Shown: positions 52,055 to 62,200 of the stretch, in pieces
Layout: each line of letters opens with the position of its first letter
Numbering within the stretch: the stretch's first letter is position 1
Translations under genes and position numbers: made by a program
Assembly (NCBI RefSeq): GCF_013408305.1
Contig: NZ_JACBZS010000001.1
Span: forward strand, 1,426,001 to 1,490,000
Direction: 5' to 3'
DNA from: Naumannella cuiyingiana
GTDB taxonomy: Bacteria > Actinomycetota > Actinomycetes > Propionibacteriales > Propionibacteriaceae
DNA: 64,000 nt
Notes under the pieces: generated by a model
Told to the model about the DNA's origin: nothing
Seen by the model: only the letters and a program-made list of their open reading frames with translations
Databases searched by the model: none

Positions 52055-52090
52055 CCCACGCAAACGGTGGCTACGAACCCACGCAAACGG
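52055..52090. repeat. Direct repeat of 13 bp beside tRNA-Gly
   Basis: CCCACGCAAACGG occurs at 52055-52067 and 52078-52090, a 23-base period, starting nine bases from the tRNA 3' end. The position suggests recombinase arm or attachment sequence left by an integrated element, but no second copy of the tRNA end was found by eye. Confidence 0.6.
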
Positions 52091-52098
52091 ACCTGTGG

Positions 52099-52169
52099 AG
52101 CGGATGACGGGAATCGAACCCGCATTCTCAGCTTGGGAAGCTGATGTTCTGCCATTGAACTACATCCGC
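52099..52169 (-). tRNA. tRNA-Gly (CCC)
   Basis: On the minus strand the acceptor stem GCGGATG/CATCCGC, a D-arm (GTTCAATGGCAGAAC), the anticodon stem-loop TCAGC-TTCCCAA-GCTGA and the T-arm GCGGG-TTCGATT-CCCGT form a standard cloverleaf. The anticodon is CCC, decoding GGG. Length is 71 without CCA, which is not encoded. Its 3' end faces the HEPN-ApeA-FRG island, the usual side for tRNA-targeted integration. Confidence 0.95.
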
Positions 52170-52267
52170 GTGCGCCGCAGCGCGCGAGCAGTCTAGCGGA
52201 CGCGGGGCGCCCGCACGAGGCGACGGCCCGGCACCGCCTCAACCGTACGCGCCCCCGCGACTAGCAC

Positions 52268-52717
52268 TCAGACCCAGCGAGGCACCGACTCGGCGTACCG
52301 CTCGAACTCCGAGCCGAACCGCGCCCGCAGCGCCGCCTCCTCCGCGGGGATCTGCCGGCGATCGATCAGCGCCGCGAACGCCGCCACGGGCAGGAAGCTG
52401 ACCAGCTTGCCCTGTCCGATCGCCAGCCCGAGCAGCAACAACACATCGCCCAGGTACACCGGGTTCCGCGACACCCGGTACAACCCATCCGTCACCAGCT
52501 CCGAGCTCTCCTCCGGCGCCCGCGGGTCAACCGTCGTCCCGCGCAGGAACAACTGCCCGACCCCGCCCACGAACAGCGCCCCACCGGCCAGCGCGGCCCC
52601 GCCGCCCAACACCCGGCGTAGCAGCCGCCGCCTCGGCCGCTTCCGCCTGCCCAGCGCGAGCTGGGTCAGCGCGGCACCGATCAGCAGGGCGGGCGGCGGC
52701 ACTCCGGGCTTCTCCAT
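52268..52717 (-). CDS. Isoprenylcysteine carboxyl methyltransferase-like (PEMT/ICMT) membrane protein
   Basis: 149 residues with three or four hydrophobic segments and the conserved C-terminal SAM-binding region: LVTDGLYRVSRNPVYLGDVL and, near the end, IPAEEAALRARFGSEFERYAESVPRWV in pieces typical of the family (RNPxY, EE...FG..Y). Bacterial members are membrane methyltransferases of unknown substrate. The ATG at 52717 begins a normal-length member; longer frames add only low-complexity sequence. Confidence 0.82.
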   Translation of the reverse strand: MEKPGVPPPALLIGAALTQLALGRRKRPRRRLLRRVLGGGAALAGGALFVGGVGQLFLRGTTVDPRAPEESSELVTDGLYRVSRNPVYLGDVLLLLGLAIGQGKLVSFLPVAAFAALIDRRQIPAEEAALRARFGSEFERYAESVPRWV

Positions 52718-52821
52718 GCCGGGCACCCTACTCACCGCCGCGCCCCCAACCGCCGGGCCCCCGATCCGGTACACCCCGATCCGATACACCCCGAACCGAT
52801 GCGGTACGCCAAGATGGCCGC

Positions 52822-53238
52822 ATGCCTGAGCACCGTGCCTATCCGGGCGACTACCCGACCATGCCGACGGTCAGCTACGCCCCGATCGACGACGCTCAAC
52901 CCGACCCCGGCGAGGTCGCCTGGGCGTGGATCGCCTACGAGGACGACCCCACCCGCGGCAAGACCCGCCCGTCGATGATCATCGGCCGCGACGACGCCTG
53001 GCTGCTCGGCCTGCCGATGACCTCGAAGGACCACGACCGCGACGAGGCCCAGGAGGCCCGCGAGAACCGCTTCTGGTACGACATCGGCACCGGCCCGTGG
53101 GACCCCGAGGGACGCTCCAGCGAGGTACGCCTGAACCGGATCGTCCGGATCCACCCCGACGACGTCGTGCACCGCTCGGCCCGGATCGACCGCGCGATCT
53201 TCGACGCGGTGATCACCGCGATGCGCGCCTACTACTGA
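52822..53238 (+). CDS. MazF/PemK-like protein, orphan
   Basis: 138 residues with the MazF/PemK fold pattern: GEVAWAWIAYED, then TRGKTRPSMIIG, and GLPMTSKDHDRD in the strand after the active-site loop. MazF toxins are RNases, but no antitoxin gene precedes it, and its N-terminal 25 residues are unusually long, so it may be a domesticated relative. It stands alone, with 38 bases to the end of the giant surface-protein gene on the other strand. Confidence 0.72.
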   Translation: MPEHRAYPGDYPTMPTVSYAPIDDAQPDPGEVAWAWIAYEDDPTRGKTRPSMIIGRDDAWLLGLPMTSKDHDRDEAQEARENRFWYDIGTGPWDPEGRSSEVRLNRIVRIHPDDVVHRSARIDRAIFDAVITAMRAYY

Positions 53239-53276
53239 GCAACTGAGCTACTGACGGCGGGGCCGCCCCCTGGCGC

Positions 53277-56200
53277 TCAGTCCTCGTCGCGGCGGCGCAG
53301 GCGCTGCACCAGCAGGATCAGCCCACCGGCCAGCGGCAGCAGCAGCCCGCCCAGCAGCGCACTCGTGCCGAGCATCGCGCCCGTGCGGGCCAGCTCGCCC
53401 GGCTTGGGCAGCGGCTCCGGGTACCACGGCGGCGTCGGCTCCTCCGCCGGCCCCGGATCGATCGCGACCCGGGCGCTGCCGTCGCCGGAGACCACCGGCG
53501 TACCGCCGGGCGCCACGCCGGTCGCGGTCGCCACGTTGACCACCTCGCCGGCCCTGATGTCGCCGTCGGTGATCACATAGTCGGCGCCGCACTCGCCGCT
53601 GCGCCCCGGTTCGAGGCTCAGGCCCGCCGGGCAGTCCACCCGGATCCCGATGTCGGTCAGTCGCGGGTCGCTCACCCGCACGTCGCTCACCCGCGTCGAG
53701 CCGGTGTTGGTCACCACGAAGCGGTAGTGGATCTTCTCCCCGACATCGCCCAACCCGTCGCCGTCGGTGTCGGTCAACTCCGCGATCTTGTCGATCGACA
53801 GCCCGGCCTTGCCGTCCACCGGCGTGCTCGTCGAGTCACCGGCATCGACCGCCTCGCCGGACGGGGTACGCCCGGACACCGTCGCCGCGTTCTCCACCGA
53901 GCCCGCATCGACATCGTCCTGGGTCAGCCGGTAGCTGCCCGTGCAGGTGGTCGAGGCGCCGGGCGCCAGCGACGTCGTGCCACACGCGACCGCGTCGATC
54001 AGCGGATCCTGGATCGCGACCTGGTCGAGGCTGACGGCGCCCGTGTTGGTCACCGTGAACTCGTAGTTCACCGAGTCACCCGCATCGGTACGCCCGGAGC
54101 CGTTGCTGTCGACGATCCCGGCCGCCCGCTTCTCCAGCGCCACGCCGCCGACCCCGCGCACCGGGGTGGTCACCGAGTCGGTCGCGGTGACCTCGCCGCC
54201 GCCGACCGGCTGGCCGGTCACGGTCGCGGTGTTGATCACCTCGCCGGCGTCCACGTCGGCCTGGGTCAGGGTGTAGCTGACCGGGCCACAGGCCCGCGTC
54301 TCGCCCGGCGCCAGCGCGCCCGACGGGCAGCCGATCGCGCCGATCCGCGGATCGTCGACCACCACGCTCGACAGGGTCGTCGAGCCGGTGTTGCTGATCT
54401 GGAACACGTACGCGATCTGGTCGCCCGCGTCGACGCGGCCGTTGCCGTTCGCGTCGGTGACCGCGCCGGCCTGCTTGTCCAGCGCGACCGCCGGGCCGCC
54501 CGGCAGCGGTGTCGACACGGTGTCGTCGCCGCCGACCTCGGCGCCGTTCGGCGTGCGCCCGGTCGCGGTCGCGGTGTTCTCCACCCCGCCCGCGTCGAGG
54601 TCGGCCTGGGTCAGCGTGTGGACGCCGGTGCACTCCAGCGAATCACCCGGGGCCAGCGGGCCGGCCGGCGGGCAGGCGAGCGCCGGCAGCAGCGGGTCGC
54701 TCACCGCGATCTCGTTCAGCGTCACGGACCCGTCGTTGGTCACAACGATCGTGTAGGCGATCTGATCACCGGCGTCGATCCGGTCGTTGCCGTTCACGTC
54801 GATGACCGGGTCGGCCCGCTTGTCGACCGCGAGCGATCCGGCGCCGCCGGGCTCGATCACGGCGAAGTCGTCGCCGACGATCGTCGCGCCGTCCGGGTCG
54901 GTGCCCGACGCGGACGCGGTGTTGACCACCTCGCCGGCGTCGATGTCGGCCTGGGTCAGCGTGTACGTCGCCGTGCAGTCATACGAGGCGCCCGGCGCCA
55001 GATCGCGCGGCGCGCAGTCCATCCCCGGCACCAGCGGGTCGGTCAGCGTCACGGCGGTCAGCCGCGCGGTGCCCGTGTTGGTCACCGTGAACGAGTACTG
55101 CACCGTGTCACCGGCATCGGTACGCCCGGAGCCGTTCGCGTCGACCGGATCGGCCGCCGTCTTCACCACGCTGATCGACCGGTCCGGGTCGATGATCACG
55201 GTCGCATGATCGCCGGACGAGATCGGGTCGACCCCCGGCGGAGTCCCGGTCACGTTCGCGTCGTTGCGCACCTGGCCCCGGTCGATGTCTGCCTGGGTCA
55301 GCGTGTGGCTGCCCACGCAGGTCATCGTCCGGCCGGCGCCGAGGTCGGTGCCCGGGCAGCTCAGGTCCGTCAGCATCGGATCGCTCACCCGCACGTCGGT
55401 CAGCGAGACGTTGCCGACGTTGGTCACCTCGAGCAGATAGTCGATCCGGTCGCCGGCGTCCACGCGGCCGTTCTCGTTGGCATCGATCGGCGTGCTCGCG
55501 ACCTTGTCCAGGCGCACGCCCGGCCGCCGCTCGACCGGGGAGGTCGCGGTATCGGTGCCGTCGACCTGCTCGCCCGAGGGCCGCGTACCGATCGCGGTGG
55601 CGGTGTTCACCACCGAGCCCGCGTCCACATCGGCCTGGGTCAGCGTGTACGTCGCCGAGCAGTCGAACGACGCCCCCGGCGCGAGCGTGCGGGCCGGGCA
55701 GTCGGCGATCGCGACCAGCGGGTCGCTCAGCGTCACGCCGGTCAGCGTGACATTGCCCGCGTTGGTCACCGTGAACCGGTAGGTGATCTGGTCACCGGCA
55801 TCCGGTACGCCCGACGCGTTCGTGTCTGCGATCGGCTCGGCGACCTTGCGCACCGTCAGGCCGCCACCCGGCGCCAGCGGCGTCACCACGGTGTCGGTCC
55901 CGCCGACCTCGTCCCCGCCCGGCGTGGTGCCGGTCGCGGTGGCCGTGTTCTGCAGGTCGCCGGCGTCGACATCGTCCTGGGTCAGCGTGTAGGTGCCGGC
56001 GCAGCGCAGCTCGCCGCCCGCGGGCAGGCTCGCCGCGACGCACTCGAGGTTCGGCAGCCGCGGATCGCTCACCCGCACGTCGGTCAGCGTGACGGCGCCG
56101 GTGTTCTGGGCCACGAACGTGTACTCGATCGTGTCGCCCGCATCGGTCGCGCCGCTGCCGTTGGCGTCGACCACCGGGCCGCCCTGCTTGTCGACGGTCA

Positions 56201-59200
56201 GCGCGCCGGGCGCGGTGAAGTCCACATCCTCGAAGCCGGTGCCGCTCACCGGCGTACCGGCCGGGTCGGTGCCGGTCGCGGTCGCCGTGTTCACGACCTG
56301 GCCCGCGTCGGCATCGGCCGGCGTCAGCGTGTACGTCGCCGTGCAGTCGAACGACTCACCGGGGCGCAGGTCCCGCGCCGGGCAGTCCATCCCCGGCACC
56401 AGCGGATCGGTCAGCGTGACGCCGGTCAGCCGCACCGTGCCCGTATTGGTCACGGTGAACGAGTACGCGATGGTGTCGCCGGCATCGACCCGCCCGGAGC
56501 CGTTCGCATCCGCCGGCGCGTCGCCCGTCTTGACCACGCTCAGCGAGCGGGACGTGTCGACCGGTACGCGCGTGGAGTCCTCGTCGGTGGCGGTCGCGCC
56601 GCCCGGCGTGGTCCCGGTCACCGTGGCGGTGTTGTCGACGCGCTCGCGATCGACGTCGTCCTGGGTCAGCGAGTAGCTGCCCTCACAGGTCGTCGTCGCG
56701 CCCGGCGCCAGTTCGGTCCGCTCGCAGGTGATCGTCTCGATCAGCGGGTCGCTCACGGCCAGGTCGCTCAGGGTGACGTTGCCCGTGTTGGTCACGGTGA
56801 ACCGGTAGTCGACGGCGTCGCCGGCATCGATCCGGCCGTTGCCGTTGGCGTCGTACGGCGACGAGCCGGCCTTCTCGATGCTCACGCCGCGCGCCTCCGG
56901 CACGTCGGTCTCGGTCGAGTCGTCACCGCTGACGGTCCCGCCGGTCGGGTCGGTACCGGTCGCCGTCGCGGTGTTCCGCACCACGCCGGCGTCCACATCG
57001 GCCTGGGTCAGCGTGTACGTCGCCGCGCAGTCGAACGACTGCTTCGGGGCCATGTCGACGACCGGGCAGTTCGGGATCGCGACCAGCGGGTCCGCGAGCT
57101 CTACGCCGGTCAGCGTCACGTTGCCGGTGTTGGTCACGGTGAACGTGTAGTCGATCGTGTCACCGGCATCGGCCACGCCGTTGCCGTTGACATCGTTGAT
57201 CGCCGAGGCGCGCTTGTCGACCGTCAGGCCCTGCGCGGGGTCGAGCGGCACGCTGGTGGAATCCTCCGCGCCCACCGTCGGCCCGACCGGCGGCAGGCCG
57301 GCGACGCTCGCGGTGTTCTCCACCGAGCCGGCGTCCACATCGTCCTGGCTCAGCGTGTACGTCGCTGTGCAGGTCAGCGGCTCGCCGGGCGCAAGATCAT
57401 CCGTGCGGCAGTCGAGCCCGACCTTCGGATCGGTGACCACGACCTCGCGCAGCGTCACCGTGCCGGTGTTCACCACATCGAAGGTGTAGGTGATCTGGTC
57501 GCCGGCCGTGGCGGTGCCGGAGCCGTCGATGTCGACCAGCGGGCCGGCCTGCTTGTCGAGCGTGATCGCCGGGTCCTGGCTCACCGGCGCGACATTGCGG
57601 TCGCTGCCGGACACCGGGGTGCCGTCGGGCGCGGTCCCGACCGCGTCGGCGACGTTGACCACCTGCGCGGCGTCGAGGTCGGCCTGGGTCAGCGTGTAGG
57701 TGCCGGAGCACTCGAACGACTGGCCGGGGCCGAGGTCGGCCGGCGGGCAGGCCAGGCCGGACAGCAGCGAGTCGGTCAGCGTCACGTCGGTCAGGTTGAT
57801 CACGCCGGTGTTGGTCACCTTGAACGCGTAGTCGATCGTGTCGCCCGCGTCGACCCGGCCGTTGCCGTTGGCGTCGACAACCTCGCCGGCGGTCTTGTCC
57901 ACGCTCAGCCCACGCTCGGGGTCGAACGGCACCGATGTGTCGTCGCTCCCCTCCGCCTCGCCGCCGCTCGGGTCCGTGCCGGTCGCGGTCGCGGTGTTCT
58001 CCACCGTGCCGGCGTCGATATCGGCCTGGGTCAGGGTGTAGCTGGCCGCGCAGGTCGTCTGCGCGCCCGGCGCGAGCTGGGTGATCGGGCAGGTCACGTC
58101 GGCGATCAGCGGATCGTTCACCGCGATGTCGGTGAGCGTGACGTTGCCGGTGTTGGTGACCAGGAACGTGTAGTCGATCCGGTCACCCTGGTCGAGCCGG
58201 CCGTTGCCGTTGTCATCGATCGGCGTACCGGCCTGCTTGTCGACCGCGATGGCGGGCTGGGCGGTCAGCGGGGTCCGCGTGCCGGCCTCGTCGGAGACGG
58301 CCGCGCCGGTCGGGTCGGTGCCGTTCGTGCGAGCGGTGTTGATCAACTCGCCGGCGTCGATGTCGGCCTGGGAGAGCTCGTAGGCACCCGTACAGGAGTA
58401 GCTGCCACCCGGTGCGAGGGTACGCGGGGTGCACGCGGGATCCAGCGTGATCAACGGGTCCGTGATCGCCACATCGGCGACCGTCTGCTGGCCGTTGTTG
58501 GTCACGGTGAGCGTGTAGTTGATCACCTCGCCGACATCGACCCGGCCGTTGGCGTTCGCGTCGACGGGCTCGCTCGCCGCCTTGACCAGGTCGAGCGAGG
58601 GCTCGGCCGGCACCGGGGTGGTGACGCCGGAGTCGTCGGTGACCGTCGCGCCGCCGGGTGCGGTGCCGGTGACCTGTGCGTCATTGCGCACCACCTCGGC
58701 GTCGACATCGCCCTGGCGCAGCGTGTAGGTCGCCGTGCAGGTCATCGACGCGCCCGGCTCCAGCGAGGTCTCCGGGCACACGACCTGGGCCAACGGGTCG
58801 TCCACGCGCAACTCGGTCAGAGTCACATTGCCGGTGTTGACGACCGCGAAGGTGTAGCTGATCTGGTCATCGGCATCGATCCTGCCCGAGCCGTTGGTGT
58901 CCTCGATCGGCCCCGCGCTCTTGGTCAGCGAGACCTCGGGCCGACGCTCGAGCGGCACCGTCTTCTCGGCCCCGTCATTGACGGTCTCGCCCCGCGGCGG
59001 CGTACCGGTCGCGACGGCGGTGTTCACGACCTGGCCGGCGTTCACGTCGGCCTGGGTCAGCACGTACCGGCCGGTGCAGGTGACGCTCTTGCCGGGCGCG
59101 ATTGGATCGGCCGGGCAATCCACCTGCGCGATCAGCGGGTCGGCGATCGTGATGTCGGTCAGCGTGACCGCGCCGGTGTTGGTGACCAGGAACGTGAACG

Positions 59201-62200
59201 GGACGGTGTCGCCCTGGTCCAGGCGGCCGGAGCCGTTGGTGTCCTCGATCGGGTCGGCGTCCTTCTCGACGGCGATCCGGGCCTCCGGGTTCAGCGGCTC
59301 GCTGTCGGTGTCGTCGGCCTGCACCGCGCCACCGCGCGGCGGGGTGCCGCTCGCGGTCGCGGAGTTGTCGACCGTCCCGGCGTCCAGGTCTGCCTGGGTG
59401 ATCGTGTAGATCGCCGTGCACGCCGTGGTCAGGCCCGGACCGAGCGGCTCGGTCGGGCAGGTCACCGCGCCCACCAGCGGGTCGGTGACCGTGAGGTCGG
59501 TCAGCGTGACGTTGCCGGTATTGGTGATCTCGAAGCGGTACGCGATCGTGTCACCCTCATCGAGCCGACCCGAGTCGTTCGCATCCACCGGGAGATCGGA
59601 CAGCTTGTTCAGACCGATGCCGGGCGCGGGCGCGATGTCGGTGGTGGTGCGGCCCTCTTCGGTCACGTCCGGCCCGGTCGGCGGACGGCCGGTCACGGTC
59701 GCCAGGTTGGCCACCTGAGCGGCATCGACATCGGGCTGGGTCAGCGTGTAGCGGCCGGTGCAGGTGAACGCCTCGCCCGGTTCCAGGTCGCGCGCCGGGC
59801 AGTCCAGCGCGGGCAGCAGCGGGTCGCTGACCGTCACGCCGGTCAGGGTCACGTTGCCGGTATTGGTCACCCGGAACGTGTAGTCGATCGCGTCGCCGGC
59901 GTCGGGCCCGTTGCCATCGACGTCGATCACCTCGCCCGCCGACTTCTCGAAGCTGAGCGCCGGACCCTGGGCGAAATCGACCGAGGTCGCGTCGTCGTCG
60001 CTGACCGGATCGCCGGCCGGCGGCTGGCCGCTGGCGGTCGCCTGGTTCGGCACCGTGCCGGCGTTCGCGTCGGCCTGGGTCACCGTGTAGCTCGCCGTGC
60101 AGTTGGCCGACTCGCCCGGAGGCAGCGAGATGTCGGGGCAGGTCACGTCGCCGATCCTGGGATCGCTGACGGCCAGCCGGGTCAGCGTGACGTTGCCGGT
60201 GTTGGTCAGGGTGAACGTGTAGTCGATCCGGTCGCCCGCGTCCTGCCGACCGGACTCGTTGGCGTCGATGATCGAGCTGCCCTGCTTCTCCAGCTCGATG
60301 GCCGCCGCCGGGTCGAGCGGGGTCGTCGTCGAGTCGGCGCCGCTGACGGGCTCACCCTCCGGGGGCTGGCCCGTCGCGGTCGCGCTGTTGACCACCTCAC
60401 CGGTGTTCAGGTCGTCCTGGTCGATCAGATAGGTCGCGGTGCAGTCGAAGCTGGCCCCCGGCGCGAGGTCGCGCGGATCACAGTTGGTCAGCACGCCGAC
60501 CTTCGGGTCGGACAGCGTCACATTGCGCAGCGTCACCGTTCCGGTGTTGGTCACCGTGAACGAGTACGCGATCGTCTCGCCGGCATCGATCCGGCCGTTG
60601 CCGTTGGCGTCGTTCGGCGCGCCGGCGGTCTTCTCGACCGCGAGCCCCGGCGCACCGTCGATCTCGGTCCGCGAGCGGCCCGGCCGAGTCAGCGGATCCC
60701 CCTGCGGGGGCGTGGCGCTCGCGGTGGCGTCGTTGATCACCTCGCCGGCATCGATGTCGGCCTGGGTCAGGGTGTAGGTCGCCGTGCAGACCCGCTCGTC
60801 GCCCGGATCGAGCGCGCCGCTGGGGCAGGTCACGGTGCCGACCCGCGAGTCGTCGATCGCGAGGTCGGTCAGCGTCACGGCTCCGGTATTGGTGACCGTG
60901 AATGTGTAGGTGATCGTGTCGCCCGCGTCGACCCGGCGATCGTTGTTCGCATCGACGATGTCGCCGGCGGTCTTGGTGAACGTGAAGTCCGGCGATCCAT
61001 TGACCGGGGTGGTCGCGGACGCCGAGTCATCGACCGGGTCGCCCGTCGGCGGCGTACCGGTCACCGACGCAGTGTTGTCCACCCGGCCGCGGTTCACGTC
61101 GGCGAGGGTCAGGGTGTAGGTCGCCGTGCAGTCGCGCGCGGCCCCCGGCGCAAGCGTGCCGATCGGGCAGTCCAGGTCCGGCAGCAGCGGGTCGCTCAAC
61201 GTGACATCGGTCAGCGTGACCGATCCGGTGTTGACCACGCGGAAGGCGTAGTCGATCGTGTCGCCGGCATCGACACGCTGATTGCCGTTGGCATCGACCA
61301 CACCGCCGGACGCCTTCGTCACCGAGATGGCGGGCTCGGGCGTGATCGGGGTGACCACGGTGTTCGACTGATCCTCGACCGGCGCCCCGCCCGGCGGCTG
61401 CGCGGTCACGTCGGCGGTGTTGCGGACCTCGCCGCGGTCGACATCTTCGACTCCGACCCGAAGGCTGCCCGTGCAGGTCATCGTCTCACCCGGGTCGAGC
61501 GTGGTCTTGGGGCAGATCACCGAGACCAGCGGATCGGTGACCCGCACGTCGCTCAGCCGCGTGACGCCGGTGTTGCGCACCGTGAACGTGTAGTCGATCC
61601 GGTCGCCGTCGTCGTCGCGGTCGTTGCCGTTGACGTCGACCACGCCCCCGCTCGCCTTGGTGATCGTGATCCCGGACGGCGCGTCGTAGTCGAGGACATT
61701 GCGGTCCTCGGCGGTGACCGGGTCGGTGCCGGCGAGGCCCGAGGCGGTCGCGACGTTCAGCACCGAGGCGGCGTCCAGGTCGTCCTGGGACAGCGTGTAG
61801 GTGGCCGTGCAGGTCGTCGACTGACGCGGCAGCAAGGTGTCCGTCGGGCACGTCACCGTCCCGACCTTGGGGTCGGAGACCTCGACGCCGGTCAGCGTCG
61901 ACGCGCCGGTATTGGTGACCAGGAACGTGTAGTCGACGGTGTCGCCGGCATCGGTACGCCCGTTGCCGTTCGCGTCGACGATGTCGCCGGCGGACTTGTC
62001 CAGGCTGAGCGAGCGGGCCGGGTCGAAGGTGCTCAACGCGCTGTCGTCATCGCTGACGGGCTCGCCATCGGCGCCGCGCCCGGTGGCCGTCGCGTCGTTG
62101 GCCACCCGCCGGTTGTTGATGTCGGCCTGGGTCAGCTCGTAGGAACCGGAGCACGTGGTCGATTCGCCCGGGCCGAGCCTGGTGGTCGGACACGTCACGC

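Noticed and set aside
48330-52169. Complete integrated element with att sites
   Set aside because: No integrase, excisionase or second copy of the tRNA 3' end could be found by eye; only suggestive repeats are present.
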